From NCBI RefSeq assembly GCF_020829645.1, contig NZ_JAIVFS010000002.1:1-64000 (forward strand): a stretch of 64,000 nucleotides of DNA. The letters are read 5' to 3'. Position 1 is the stretch's first letter. Every line of letters begins with the position of its first letter. This document shows positions 51,905 through 61,764 of this stretch, piece after piece. Origin of the DNA: Nostoc mirabile CHAB5784 (GTDB lineage: Bacteria; Cyanobacteriota; Cyanobacteriia; Cyanobacteriales; Nostocaceae). Below the pieces are notes generated by a model. The model was not told the origin of the DNA and did no database searches. It was given only the letters and a program-made list of their open reading frames with translations. The position numbers and the translations under genes were made by a program.

Positions 51905-52972
51905 TTAAAAGACGTGCAAATTCAGAAAAAGGGTGAATACAAATGTCAATTGTGCTGCTAAAGCAAATAAGTAAAAGATAGTTTTGGGTTTAAAAATAGA
52001 TAACATTAAACCAACACTTTTGATGTCAATCATTGGGCCAAACACCAGAAATGCCAACAATGAACCACTATTAAAGGTTGAGGCAAAAGATAGTGCAAAG
52101 AAAGAATCGACTGTAGAACAAATTGACACCACTACTGCTAATATCAGCATGACCACAATTGAAGTAATGGGCCCAGCACCCAAACTGAGAATTAATTCAC
52201 GGGGAGCTAGCACTTGAATAGCAGCAGCGATCGCACTTCCTAAAATCATCATTCCGCCTAATTCTCGCAATTCTTGGATACTATTATCCACAACTAGGCG
52301 CAGTTTAGCTGCAAGCGGTTTATCGGAGGTAGAGATTAAGGTAGGCGGTACCAAATTCGCATCTATCCGCATAGGTATACTTGCTTTTCCCCCTAAGATA
52401 TAAGTCCCGGATTGTAACAGATTCGGTACTGTTGCTTCCTGTTGTACTTGGTAACGTTTATCACGGCGTTTGGTTTGGGGCTGTGCGGGGGGATTAAACT
52501 TCATATACCGAGCGATCGCAGGTTGGACTATGGGATTTAAGTCCTTTTGAAAACTGAAAACAAAACCGATAATTGTGGCAATTGCTAGAGAAAATACGAC
52601 TCGTAAAACCACTATTTCTGGCTGATCTCGAAATGCTGTCCAAGTTGCCCAAATTACAACTGGGTTAATTGTTGGTGCTGCTAGCAAAAAACCAATTGCG
52701 ACTGGTGTGGGTACTCCCTGAATTAGGAACCGCCGTGCTACCGGTACATTCCCGCACTCACACACCGGAAATAAAAAGCCGATCATGCTGCCAACTAAAG
52801 CACCCAGCAGCGGATTTTTGGGCATTTTTTCTACTAATTTGCGCTCATCAACAAAAAACAGCAGCAAACTGGAGAATAAAACCCCAAGAAGCAAAAAAGG
52901 CATCGCCTCGACTAGCAGACTGAGAAATATCGTAAAACCATTGTTCAGTTGATTCATGGGCGTCGCAGTCAA
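51905..52972 (-). CDS. DUF318/YcgR-like permease
   Basis: The 355-residue polytopic protein shows the family signature PVCECGNVPVARRFLIQGVP followed by TPVAIGFLLAAPTINPVVIW, with a second related half (VVSICSTVDSFFALSFASTF, LLAFLVFGPMIDIKSVGLML). A central hydrophilic loop of about 60 residues carries RRDKRYQVQQEA. ArsP-type members export organoarsenicals; the YcgR branch next to a YcgQ/TIGR03943 partner is uncharacterised. It is likely an operon with the two downstream minus-strand genes. Confidence 0.85.
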   Translation of the reverse strand: MTATPMNQLNNGFTIFLSLLVEAMPFLLLGVLFSSLLLFFVDERKLVEKMPKNPLLGALVGSMIGFLFPVCECGNVPVARRFLIQGVPTPVAIGFLLAAPTINPVVIWATWTAFRDQPEIVVLRVVFSLAIATIIGFVFSFQKDLNPIVQPAIARYMKFNPPAQPQTKRRDKRYQVQQEATVPNLLQSGTYILGGKASIPMRIDANLVPPTLISTSDKPLAAKLRLVVDNSIQELRELGGMMILGSAIAAAIQVLAPRELILSLGAGPITSIVVMLILAVVVSICSTVDSFFALSFASTFNSGSLLAFLVFGPMIDIKSVGLMLSIFKPKTIFYLFALAAQLTFVFTLFLNLHVF

Positions 52973-53771
52973 AAGCGGTTTTTAGTTTTAGGGTTCTGCC
53001 TAGTCATTCTATCGAAATGGGGATCAAAAGCAGTTCGGGAAAATTCAACATTATTTAAGTAGCAAGTTGTCCTACGTTTCAAGTAGCGTTTAAGCGCTAT
53101 AACCCTTTGCTTGAGCCAAGATAGTGATATTTACCTGAGTGCATTTACTGAAGATGACCATTTCTAAGATTGTCTAAGTTCAGAAATTGTTCCAATTTAG
53201 AGGGTAAGTAGCTGCATAGATGATTTAGAATAACCTATGTTTATACTTACAATAATTTGCTAGATAAGATATTAGCTCGGCTGTATTTTCATCAAGGATT
53301 CACAGTTCTTCAACAATTGGGGTAGGCGTAGCCCGCACAACTCTTGGAGACGCTGCGCGTAGCAAGAAGATCCCCGAAGTGGTACGACATGGTTCGACTC
53401 CCTTCTCCTGTCGGAGACGCTAACGCGAACGACTGCGCCCTTCTCTTCTTAGGCTGCGCCCTAAGCGTAGCTATGCCGCAGGCTTTACGGCTACGCTCTC
53501 CCAAGGCTCAGGACCAGCCGCTCAGTGACCATCGTAGACATCGCTCTTGGTTGCTACCAGCATTGATTTTAGCTAGTTTTGGCAAAATTTTATCTAAGCT
53601 CTGGTTGATTTTTTACTATAAAAACTCTAAAAATGCAATATTAAATTTTAGCAAACAATCTAAAAATCACTATCAGGCTAGAAACCTGGACAGTAATCAC
53701 TAGGCTGCGCGCTGAGCCAGCACGGTTTTAGGAAAACCCCATAAGCGACTGGTATCAGGTTTCCCAATTTA
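52973..53771. other. Gene-free gap with GCG-rich repeat debris
   Basis: Apart from palindromic GCG-rich sequence at about 53320-53500 (GGAGACGCTGCGCGTAGC, TTCTCTTCTTAGGCTGCGCC, also seen near 45045 and 51845), I see no gene. Overlapping open frames here (53310-53504 minus and 53344-53703 plus) are repeat-driven. Confidence 0.55.
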
Positions 53772-54325
53772 TTACCAAATAGTTTGAATAGTTGTTAATG
53801 CCTGAATTTGGAAATCACGGGTAACTAGAGGAAGACCTAAACAAAAAGCAGTAGCTGCTATGATCCTGTCTGGCATATCAGGAACAGTTGCTCTGTCAAT
53901 TTGTCTCGTTGCGCCCGAAATATTACGATCTAAAGGTGCTAATACAATACCTACATTAGGGTCATCCAGAGCATTTAAAATTCGTGTTAATACCTCTTCT
54001 GCAAAACGTCCCTTCTCAACCAAATAAGCGATTTCAACCACTGAAATCCCTGAAACATAAATAGGATTACCACTGTTGACTGCTTGCTCTAAAGCTGTTT
54101 GGGCAGTTTTTGATAGTCTATCTAGGTCAAAAACATACCAAATTAAAATAATTCGTAATTCGTAATTCGTAATTCGTAATTAAGTTTTGCATTAGCGAAG
54201 CGTTAGCGAGTCCGCGAGCGTCTGGGGATTTTAACCCCACCGCAAAACTTGTCGCGATTTAGAAGCGAGGGACTTAGACCCCTCAAAAATGTTAAAGCGT
54301 GTGTATCTGCAACTACTGATGTCAT
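53772..54325 (-). pseudogene. vapC: VapC-type PIN toxin split by a 144-bp insertion
   Basis: The ATG (54325) overlaps the antitoxin stop as TGATG. The first residues MTSVVADTHAL include the catalytic aspartate, but the frame then runs through inserted DNA to TAA (54203-54205). The rest resumes at 54142 as IWYVFDLDRLSKTAQTALEQ and continues to VPDMPDRIIAATAFCLGLPL VTRDFQIQA-type PIN C-terminus, ending at 53772. Removing the insertion with one copy of the 5-bp TTAAA repeat joins ADTHAL directly to IWYVFD and restores one reading frame. As it stands the toxin cannot be made in one piece. Confidence 0.85.
54148..54291. mobile_element. 144-bp insertion in vapC
   Basis: It is flanked by TTAAA on both sides (54143-54147 and 54292-54296). 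One end carries AATTCGTAATTCGTAATTCG units (54151-54180), followed by AAGTTTTGC, GCG-rich repeat, GGGGATTTTAACCCC, and GCAAAACTT. Internal AAGTTTTGC / GCAAAACTT are inverted repeats. There are no clear terminal inverted repeats at the edges, so how it arrived is uncertain. Confidence 0.75.
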
Positions 54326-54549
54326 CAAACAATATCTCTGGGAAAATTTCCCCACATTTCTTGACGAGCTTGGGTAATGTCTTCTTCAGTAATATCCACT
54401 GCTAAATCAGCACATAATCCTCTAACGCTACGTAAGGGACTTTTGGGAATATTTTTTTGATACAAAAATTCTGCAAAATTCAATAACTCTTGCTGCTTAT
54501 CTATAGGTAGGTGGCGCAATTTTTCCAAAACTGCTTGCTCAATATTCAT
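54325..54549 (-). CDS. vapB: DUF2281-type antitoxin (VapB-like) of a broken toxin pair
   Basis: The 74 residues MNIEQAVLEKLRHLPIDKQQ, then ELLNFAEFLYQK, and a C-terminal SPLRSVRGLCADLAVDITEE, DITQARQEMWGNFPRDIV match the DUF2281 antitoxin pattern: an N-terminal DNA-binding/dimer part and a C-terminal toxin-binding tail ending E-MW. Its stop overlaps the start of the disrupted PIN toxin by one base, the usual type II layout. With the toxin broken, the gene is intact but probably free to decay. Confidence 0.85.
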   Translation of the reverse strand: MNIEQAVLEKLRHLPIDKQQELLNFAEFLYQKNIPKSPLRSVRGLCADLAVDITEEDITQARQEMWGNFPRDIV

Positions 54550-54668
54550 ATATTTATCACCTTAGTACTACTATGATGCGATGCCTACGGCGGTAAACTA
54601 CGCACTTTTTACCATGTATCATTCAGTTACCCGACTTCTTGAAATGGTTGAGTAACTGGTGTTCAGTG

Positions 54669-55736
54669 TTAATTAGGTTTTGATGGAGTTCCCCAAATCT
54701 TGATTTGTTGATCAAATCCACCACTGGCAAGAATTTTACCATCAGGACTAAAAGCGATCGCACTCACCCAGTCTGTATGTCCACTCAGTGTATTTATTAA
54801 CTCACCTGTAGTTAAATTCCACAGCTTAATCCCATCTCTGCCAGCACTAGCAAGGGTTTGTCCATCGGGGTTAATGGCGATCGCATTTACCCAGTTATTA
54901 TGTCCTGTAAGGGTGCGGACTAATTCTCCAGTATTAATATTCCACAATTTAATCGTGCGATCGCGGCTAGCAGTAGCTAATGTTTGTCCATCTGGTGTAA
55001 AGATCACACTGCTAACAGCATTATCATGAGCTATAAATTCATTAATTAATTTACCAGTACTCAAATTCCACAGCTTGATTACACCCTTATTGTCACCACT
55101 AGCTAAAGTCTGCCCATCAGGACTAATAGCCAGGGTATAAATTAAATTATCAAAACGTACTAGAGTACCAAGCGGGCGCTGCTGTAGCAAATCCCATATC
55201 CGAATCCCATCCAAAGCTCCACTAATGAGAACTTTACTATCAGGAGACACCGCTAAAGATAATACGTTACTCGTATGTCCGACAAAAGAGCGGGTAAATT
55301 TAAAATTTTTCAGGTTCCACAGGTTAATCGTATTGTCATCACTACAGCTAGCGAGGGTTTGCCCATCTGGCGAAATCACTAAAGATTCTACAGCTGTTTG
55401 GTGCGCTTTGTTAATATTCCCCAACTTTTTGCCATTTGCTGGGTTCCACAGGCGAATTACACCCTCGTTTTCTGCGCCTCCACTCACAAGAACTCTGCTA
55501 TCTGGACTGAAAGCGAGAGATTTAACAGTTCCGTTATGTCCTTTAAGTGTGTAAAGTAGTTGGGCATTAGCAAAGCTGTTGGTAGTTTGGGAGTTTGGTG
55601 TTACCTCAATGGCAGCATGAGCTTCATGAATATAAAACCCTTCCCAGGTAGTCACTGGAAGGGCAACAGCTGCCATAAATGCCAGAATAATATACGGGCG
55701 TAGAAAATTACCCCCACCTCTTCCCTCACTACTCAC
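54669..55736 (-). CDS. Secreted or membrane-anchored WD40 repeat protein
   Basis: The protein has 355 residues. The N-terminus has a hydrophobic segment (FLRPYIILAFMAAVALPVTT) as signal peptide or anchor. From about 65 there are seven WD40 units ([60 protein letters not shown] and others) that should form one closed seven-bladed propeller. No other domain is present. The repeats differ in sequence more than those of the STAND protein at 2221, so the two are not recent copies. Confidence 0.88.
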   Translation of the reverse strand: MSSEGRGGGNFLRPYIILAFMAAVALPVTTWEGFYIHEAHAAIEVTPNSQTTNSFANAQLLYTLKGHNGTVKSLAFSPDSRVLVSGGAENEGVIRLWNPANGKKLGNINKAHQTAVESLVISPDGQTLASCSDDNTINLWNLKNFKFTRSFVGHTSNVLSLAVSPDSKVLISGALDGIRIWDLLQQRPLGTLVRFDNLIYTLAISPDGQTLASGDNKGVIKLWNLSTGKLINEFIAHDNAVSSVIFTPDGQTLATASRDRTIKLWNINTGELVRTLTGHNNWVNAIAINPDGQTLASAGRDGIKLWNLTTGELINTLSGHTDWVSAIAFSPDGKILASGGFDQQIKIWGTPSKPN

Positions 55737-55811
55737 TCTTTTTCCTCACTTTTATAGATACGGTTACTCCAATCAATTTTGCAGAGTTATTAAGTAATAA
55801 CTCTGCACTTC

Positions 55812-56108
55812 CTAAAGAGGTGGTTTTTTCTTAGAAACGCTTAACATTGGTAAAGGCGCACTAGAAGAACGAGAGGGCAAATAATGTTGCACTACAGGCT
55901 CATCTGGTAAAGGACGACGCTGCTGGAAACGCCACAATTTAAAGGCTAGCGCTATCCCTGTTGTTCCCAAACCAAAAGCGAACAACGACCAGCTATCATT
56001 CAATCCGCCAATCAGGGCATCTATAGCGCCCATCGTAATCAATACACTGATTAGTGGCTCTTTTCGGTAGGTTGACTTCAAAAAACGAGGTAATACAGCA
56101 TTCATCAC
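55812..56108 (-). CDS. Small membrane protein, unknown
   Basis: The 98 residues have a basic N-terminus (PRFLKSTYRKEP), two adjacent hydrophobic segments (LISVLITMGAIDALIGGL; WSLFAFGLGTTGIALAFKLW) and a proline-rich C-terminus (RRPLPDEPVVQHYLPSRSSS, KKKPPL). I recall similar cyanobacterial proteins without function. It is 75 bp upstream of the WD40 gene on the same strand. Confidence 0.65.
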   Translation of the reverse strand: MMNAVLPRFLKSTYRKEPLISVLITMGAIDALIGGLNDSWSLFAFGLGTTGIALAFKLWRFQQRRPLPDEPVVQHYLPSRSSSAPLPMLSVSKKKPPL

Positions 56109-56250
56109 AGCTTGGTTGGTTCCAGTTCACCTTTTGTGTATATTTACCAAGAATACCTCACCCGTAATTTGCCTTTCTCATCCAAGGCAGATACTAATTA
56201 TGATTTTCTTAGGTAGGGGAGGAAGTTGACTCATTAATCGCTTTGTATAT

Positions 56251-56368
56251 ACTAGTAGACTGTGGCGGAAGTTTGCCTACCTATAACTGTGGGATTTTGT
56301 GGGATTTTGCCCCTTGCCAAGTCTTGTTAATTGACATAGTGGCTGGATTTCCGCCCTACTGTACTAGT
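56251..56368. mobile_element. MITE-like element with ACTAGTAGACTGTGGCGGAA ends
   Basis: The left ACTAGTAGACTGTGGCGGAA pairs with the right TTCCGCCCTACTGTACTAGT (imperfect 20-bp terminal inverted repeats). Length is 118 bp. No target duplication is evident. It lies in the 56109-56581 gap, in which I see no gene. Confidence 0.5.
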
Positions 56369-56581
56369 TGCAAGTCTATAATATTTCTATAACTAATAAA
56401 TATTTTGATTCCTCTCTTGCTTACATTCTAGGGCAATAATTTACGAATAAGTCTAATTAAAGTATCTAGGGCGAAGTACTTGGCTATCAATTGTTAAAGT
56501 CAAAACCAACTGGTTGTTCCAGCTGGTTGAAACTCTTTTAATTACTAGCTTAGAACTTCTACCTTGTGCTTTTGGGTGGCA

Positions 56582-56752
56582 CTACTTCAGACCTAGCCAT
56601 GATAGCACCCCTTGACTGGTTGTATATTCAATCACCAGCAGCAAAGCGAAGCCAATCATTGCAGCTCGACCATTCAAGCGTTCAGCATATTCGTTAAAGC
56701 CAAACTTAGGCTCTTCTAGTTTAGGTGTAATCGTTGGTTGTATTTGTGTCAT
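56582..56752 (-). CDS. High-light-inducible protein (one-helix chlorophyll-binding)
   Basis: This 56-residue protein from ATG 56752 carries the chlorophyll-binding motif FNEYAERLNGRAAMIGFALL, with the E-x-x-N/R pair that ligates chlorophyll, in a single membrane helix, then a short tail (GVLSWLGLK). HLIPs bind chlorophyll and carotenoid and protect PSII assembly intermediates under strong light. An in-frame ATG at 56776 would add eight residues (MPKKGFLK). No ribosome site decides it, but MTQIQP is the typical start. Confidence 0.9.
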   Translation of the reverse strand: MTQIQPTITPKLEEPKFGFNEYAERLNGRAAMIGFALLLVIEYTTSQGVLSWLGLK

Positions 56753-57168
56753 TTTTAAGAAACCTTTTTTCGGCAAACGGGACTTGATATTAGACTTCGC
56801 AGCAATTGTCTAAGAAGGTGAGGATAAACGCTAAAGGTTAAAGGAATTATTTGCCCTTAACTTTTACCCTAGACTTGGTAGCTTATAAGCTGATTGCAGG
56901 CTTGAATACCAAGATGACTTGAGAAATTCAGCAAAAGCTTCCTAGTAGGAAGGTATACAATCGCTCTTTTAATAAATTGTTACTATTCTTTATATATTGT
57001 ATAAATACTGGGGCAATAGTCAAGGGTAAGAGTTTGAGTCTACTCAAATTAAATTGAGAAACTTAGGACACAGATTAACTATCTCTAATACAGCTATCTG
57101 TAATAGATCAGTAGCAAGCAAAAAATTCCCAGGCTACAGTTAAACAAAAAAATTATCAGAGGCGATAT

Positions 57169-58260
57169 ATGGAAATTGGCGTTCCCAAGGAAAATAAAGA
57201 TCAAGAATTTCGGGTAGGTTTAAGTCCTTCTAGTGTGCGGGTACTGCGGGAAAATGGTCATAGCATCTTCGTAGAGACGCAAGCAGGTAATGGTGCTGGA
57301 TTCTCAGATGACGACTACAGAAGTGCTGGAGCCGAGATTGTCCCTACATCAGAAACGGCTTGGAATCGGGAATTAGTTGTTAAAGTCAAGGAGCCGCTAA
57401 CATCCGAGTATAAATTTTTGCAGAAAGGGCAAATATTATTTACTTATTTACATTTAGCAGCCGATCGCAAATTGACAGAGAATTTAATTGATTGTGGCAC
57501 AACTGCGATCGCTTACGAAACCGTAGAACAACTTGGTGCTAACAGACTACCCTTGCTCACCCCCATGAGCGTGATTGCCGGTCGGCTAGCAGTACAATTT
57601 GGGGCGAGATTTCTAGAACGCCAACAAGGTGGTAGAGGAGTTCTTTTAGGCGGTGTCCCTGGAGTCCAACCAGGCAAAGTAGTAATTTTAGGTGGCGGCG
57701 TTGTTGGGACAGAAGCAGCTAAAATTGCTGTAGGCATGGGTGCTAGCGTCCAGATTTTAGATGTGAGTGTCGAGCGATTATCTTATTTAGAAACTTTGTT
57801 TGGCTCTAGAGTCGAATTGGTTTACAGTAACTCTGCTCATATCGAAGCCGCAGTCATTGAAGCCGATTTGCTCATCGGTGCAGTTTTAGTACTGGGACGT
57901 AGAGCGCCAATATTAGTATCCCGCGAATTGGTCAAACAAATGCGTTCTGGTTCTGTAATAGTTGATGTAGCCGTTGACCAAGGTGGTTGTATAGAAACTT
58001 TACACCCCACATCCCACACCAATCCGGTATACGTTGAAGAGGGTGTGGTGCATTATGGCGTTCCCAATATGCCAGGAGCAGTACCTTGGACAGCAACCCA
58101 GGCACTCAATAACAGTACATTACCTTATGTTGTCCAGTTGGGGAATCTAGGAATTAAGGCACTGGAAGTTAATCCAGCATTAGCTAAGGGTGTAAACGTG
58201 CAGAACCATCGCTTAGTGCATCCTGCTGTGCAAGAGGTATTCCCTGATTTGGTAAATTAA
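57169..58260 (+). CDS. ald: Alanine dehydrogenase
   Basis: Catalyses reversible NAD-dependent oxidative deamination of L-alanine to pyruvate and ammonia; important in heterocyst nitrogen metabolism in Anabaena. Motifs: MEIGVPKENKDQEFRVGLSP, the catalytic lysine in VVKVKEPLTSEYK, YLHLAADRKLTENL, and the NAD-binding VVILGGGVVGTEAAKIAVGM. The C-terminal half has VDVAVDQGGCIETLHPTSHT and VPNMPGAVPWTATQALN. Length (363) is normal. Confidence 0.97.
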   Translation: MEIGVPKENKDQEFRVGLSPSSVRVLRENGHSIFVETQAGNGAGFSDDDYRSAGAEIVPTSETAWNRELVVKVKEPLTSEYKFLQKGQILFTYLHLAADRKLTENLIDCGTTAIAYETVEQLGANRLPLLTPMSVIAGRLAVQFGARFLERQQGGRGVLLGGVPGVQPGKVVILGGGVVGTEAAKIAVGMGASVQILDVSVERLSYLETLFGSRVELVYSNSAHIEAAVIEADLLIGAVLVLGRRAPILVSRELVKQMRSGSVIVDVAVDQGGCIETLHPTSHTNPVYVEEGVVHYGVPNMPGAVPWTATQALNNSTLPYVVQLGNLGIKALEVNPALAKGVNVQNHRLVHPAVQEVFPDLVN

Positions 58261-58414
58261 GGTATGCAAGGATTAGGCGATCGCTTATTTTAATAGAGGT
58301 AGCGATCGGTAATTAGACTAATTTTCTTGCCAAATGCGCGGATGGGTAGGTGTACAAAATGAGAAGGGGCAAAAAATGGTTGCATCTCCATCTATATAAA
58401 TAAGGGTTTCAAAG

Positions 58415-58437
58415 CCTCTCTCCGTTTCGGGGAGAGG
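58415..58437. terminator. CCTCTCTCC hairpin between converging genes
   Basis: CCTCTCTCCG pairs with CGGGGAGAGG around TTT, about 155 bp after ald and 143 bp before the end of the converging DUF1822 gene. The sequence style is common as a dispersed repeat, so the terminator role is only possible. Confidence 0.35.
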
Positions 58438-58579
58438 TTTGGAGAGGGGTTTCTAGTATACTTTGCAACTTTTAAAACATCCTCTAACTAGCAAACCGCA
58501 AATTATTTTGGAATTTCGCCTTTGGTGCTGGCAGTTTTAGCGCCGCACTCAGTCAATGATTCCGGAGTGTCTTACCTTT

Positions 58580-59692
58580 TTACAATATAAATTCCTCAGT
58601 AAATACAGCTCCCTTATAACTGACTTCAACCTGGAATTGTTTATCCAGTGCTTCACTAAATTCTAACTGAATAGCATTATCAGTTTGCCTGGCACTGACT
58701 TGCTGACTTATAGAATCAGGGGTATTGGGATTAAGAGTAATTTTCAAGTTCAAGCCAGAAGGTAAACATTCTTCTTGAGGAGGAAGAATTTGTACAAGCA
58801 CACCTTGTTCTCCATTTTCTTCTTTTTTAAGATTGACAATTAAAGCTAAGGGTTTATTTTGCAGCAATAGGCCAAAATCAAATAATTTAGTTTGTGAAAT
58901 AGGAAAATTATTTAACTCTTTCCGACTTCTAACATAACCCCAAGTTAAGTTATTTGGAATTCTACTCCCAATAAAATCTGTAGATTGCCAACCTTCTTCA
59001 AATACTCTATCCCACCATTTACCCAGATTGACTAATGCTTTACCTACTTGAGTTGTTACCTGAGTTAGAGTTTCTATAACTGTATTATTACTTATTACTA
59101 CTACAGGTAATTTAATCGCAGATGGTTCTAGGAAACGAGTGTATAGCAAGAGGTTATTTAACTCCGTGTCAAACAAAGACAGGGGTAATTGATAACTACC
59201 ATCTAGCTGAGATTTAAAATCTGGTGTTTGAGAATATTTAAATAGTTCATCATAACGTAAAAAGCCATGAATATTTAATTGTTCTTCTTCTTCTAACACC
59301 TCCAGCAAGACATAGAAATGAGCAGCCGTTTTCGCTGAGGTAACAAGTTTTGCTGGTACGATGACAAAATCATCAATCAGGTTATCTACGGTAATTAAGC
59401 AGAGGCGAAATTCACCTACACTGAGATAACAGACGTCATCAATTGCATTAGCACTCTTGTCTGGTTTAATTTTGATATTTGGATTTCGTTCTTTCAGACA
59501 CTTTTCAAAACCAAGTTGTGCTAGTGCATTTAAATATATTTTCCATGCGCCGAACTCGCCGAACTGGCTAAAATGATTCTCACTGATTACTCGCGCTTCG
59601 TCAAAATCTTCTGGTTCTAGCCAAACAATTTTTGGTGACAAGTTTATTTTTATGTTTTGTGTACCAATTATATAAATGTGTGAGTTAACCAT
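58580..59692 (-). CDS. DUF1822 family protein
   Basis: The protein has 370 residues from ATG 59692, preceded by GGAGGAAAT; an upstream in-frame ATG (59725) lies in front of that ribosome site and is rejected. The body matches my memory of cyanobacterial DUF1822 proteins: VCYLSVGEFRLCLITVDNLI, HFYVLLEVLEEEEQLNIHGF, LRYDELFK, VNLGKWWDRVFEEGWQSTDF and a beta-rich end (LQILPPQEECLPSGLNLKIT). Function is unknown. It lies directly downstream of the sigma-like gene (79-bp gap), a pairing I recall elsewhere in cyanobacteria. Confidence 0.75.
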   Translation of the reverse strand: MVNSHIYIIGTQNIKINLSPKIVWLEPEDFDEARVISENHFSQFGEFGAWKIYLNALAQLGFEKCLKERNPNIKIKPDKSANAIDDVCYLSVGEFRLCLITVDNLIDDFVIVPAKLVTSAKTAAHFYVLLEVLEEEEQLNIHGFLRYDELFKYSQTPDFKSQLDGSYQLPLSLFDTELNNLLLYTRFLEPSAIKLPVVVISNNTVIETLTQVTTQVGKALVNLGKWWDRVFEEGWQSTDFIGSRIPNNLTWGYVRSRKELNNFPISQTKLFDFGLLLQNKPLALIVNLKKEENGEQGVLVQILPPQEECLPSGLNLKITLNPNTPDSISQQVSARQTDNAIQLEFSEALDKQFQVEVSYKGAVFTEEFIL

Positions 59693-59771
59693 ATTTCCTC
59701 CGCCGTAATTAATTCTATAATACAATAGCTAGGTATAGTTGATAATAAATTATTCATTAAATCTGTTAATA

Positions 59772-61235
59772 TTAATTATTAAGGTAAAGGCGGATTAGTC
59801 GAGCAAATAAGCTGTTTTTTATCTGTCTTTTACTAGTAACTAATTCTGCTTTTGCTTCTTTAAATGTTTTCTCATAGGCAAATCCTCTAATTTCAGCAGC
59901 AAGATTTTTTAGATAATCAGGTTCATGAGAAATTCTAGTTGACTGATATTTATTAACTGATTGTAAAAGTTTCTCTAAAAAAATCTCTTCAGTTCGATAC
60001 TGCACAATTTCCAAAAAATTTTCTAGTTGAAAAATTCGTCTAGCTTTACTCCATTCGATTTGCCAAAGCTTACCAATTTCACTCAAAGACTTATTTTCTT
60101 GGTAATAAAATCGTAAACCTTCCTGGAACCGTTGAGCAAAGTTTTTGTAACCTCTACTTTTTTGCAAATCTTCAATGCGCTGTTGAATTACTTCTGCTAT
60201 TATTTGATATAACATTTTTTCAAACAAATTGTTACATATTTCTTGTAATTTTTCTAATTCTATATCCTCCGGTTCGCGGTCTGTATAATAAGGTAATTCT
60301 GGGTTTTCAAAATAATCATTTGTTGAATTATCGTATACTTCTGTAGGTACAGTTTTAGTACTGCCCGTTTTTCTATAAAGCCAGTCTTGTCGCAAGATTT
60401 CTGCGATGCGTTTAAGATGATAAATTAATTGTTGTGGAGAAAAAGTAATATTTATTTGCTGCAACAAATGCAACATTTCTTGCAGTTGGCTTGGTGTTGG
60501 TTCAGAACAGCGTCCTTTTTGGCGTGTTTTTAGTCTATCTCGTTGGTAAACTGTTTGAAAAGCTTTTACAATTTCATAGTCTTCTGTTAAAAGAAGCCCA
60601 GACAGAGAACGAGGAACAGATTTACATAATAGCCCCCAATCACTGGGAGTGGCTAACCCAAACTCCCACAAAAATGACTTGATTTCTTGATTCTGGCGGG
60701 TGAGTCTGGTAGTCCAATTATCTAAGCTTTCTTTAGAACCTAAGTTGGGATTAAATCTTTGCAAAATGTCAACGCTAAAAAATCCTCTGCCTTTTGGAAT
60801 GGGTCGAGTTGTGCCATCATGATGGTTTAAGATATGTTGATTTTTACCCTCACTATCTACAATCACCAGTGTTTTACCATCGTCGTTTAAAACGAAGCGA
60901 AGTAAATCGGTGTACCTGAAAAGGTTTTCTGCACTGACGTTGTAGATGTGAGGGATGGTTTTGCAGGTGATGAGAATTCTGTGTGAGACATAGCACCGCA
61001 AACAAAGCCCTGCAAGAGCACGTTGGTGAATGTCGTCTTTTGAACGAAAAATTTCCCACAAAACTGTTTGAACTTGTTTATTTTCTTCTGTCGATAGTGT
61101 GGGTTGGCTGGTTAAGTGAGAAAATTGTATTTTAAAAAACTCCTTAGCTACAGAAATTTCTTTGTATTTTTTTAGCTGAACGTTTTCCCCGATTGGAAGT
61201 ATCTGCATTTGCCAATATTTTGACGGTGACACCAT
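59772..61235 (-). CDS. Large helical protein with region-4-like HTH, paired with DUF1822
   Basis: The protein has 487 residues. The N-terminal half is mixed, with QFSHLTSQPTLSTEENKQVQ and HQRALAGLCLRCYVSHRILI (cysteine-containing). The middle is helical, and the C-terminus carries RFYYQENKSLSEIGKLWQIE, WSKARRIFQLENFLEIVQYR, which looks like a sigma-region-4-type helix-turn-helix. I do not recognise the rest, and I would call it sigma-like only provisionally. No regions 2-3 are obvious. It is cotranscribed with the DUF1822 gene and divergent from the 61765-63832 unit. Confidence 0.55.
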   Translation of the reverse strand: MVSPSKYWQMQILPIGENVQLKKYKEISVAKEFFKIQFSHLTSQPTLSTEENKQVQTVLWEIFRSKDDIHQRALAGLCLRCYVSHRILITCKTIPHIYNVSAENLFRYTDLLRFVLNDDGKTLVIVDSEGKNQHILNHHDGTTRPIPKGRGFFSVDILQRFNPNLGSKESLDNWTTRLTRQNQEIKSFLWEFGLATPSDWGLLCKSVPRSLSGLLLTEDYEIVKAFQTVYQRDRLKTRQKGRCSEPTPSQLQEMLHLLQQINITFSPQQLIYHLKRIAEILRQDWLYRKTGSTKTVPTEVYDNSTNDYFENPELPYYTDREPEDIELEKLQEICNNLFEKMLYQIIAEVIQQRIEDLQKSRGYKNFAQRFQEGLRFYYQENKSLSEIGKLWQIEWSKARRIFQLENFLEIVQYRTEEIFLEKLLQSVNKYQSTRISHEPDYLKNLAAEIRGFAYEKTFKEAKAELVTSKRQIKNSLFARLIRLYLNN

Positions 61236-61764
61236 AGTAATTTTAGTTACCTCAAGTCTCTTGAAAACATGACATTAACAGCGAAGCTTTAGCACCAGAG
61301 ACTATTTTTAACTCATCTTCTGGGGACTACATCATATATATAGGTTTGTTTTTTTCAGCTTATACACTTTTGTCAGTAGTAAACTATAGCAATTCTATAT
61401 GATTTGTAAAAATTGAGAGCAAAGCGGCGCGTGACTCTCCTGCGATATCGAGGTTTGATACAATATGTGAGCCTCTGACGGGGGTAGCGATCGCTCCTGT
61501 TATACTGTGTCACCTTAATCGCGATACATATAGATTTTGTGAAATGGTGTTACATCTGGAAGAAACACAAATTTTTGTAAGCTCTGATATATAAGGGTTA
61601 GAGAATGTGTTTATTGAAAGTAAACTTCTATTTGCGTCAGATTAAGTGTATAGGCTGATTAGACTTGAACTTATATAGAAGTAGAAGCAGAATAAACAAG
61701 CAATTACCTTCTGAACTAGCTCTAATAGTACACGAATTATTCTTGCATTAAGTGGAGGGAAATA
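61236..61764. other. 530-bp divergent intergenic region
   Basis: The gap separates the sigma-like gene from the AAA+ unit. It is AT-rich, contains one HIP1-like GCGATCGC (near 61488) and no repeat element I recognise, unusual in this window. GTGGAGGG (61751 onward) is the ribosome site of the next gene. Promoters for both directions should lie here. Confidence 0.5.

Noticed and set aside
53360..53420. Possible tRNA because of a GGTTCGACTCC T-loop-like string
   Set aside because: No acceptor, D or anticodon stem could be paired around it; it lies in repeat debris.
57001..57168. NtcA binding site upstream of ald
   Set aside because: I looked for GTA-N8-TAC at a suitable distance from the start and found no convincing match.
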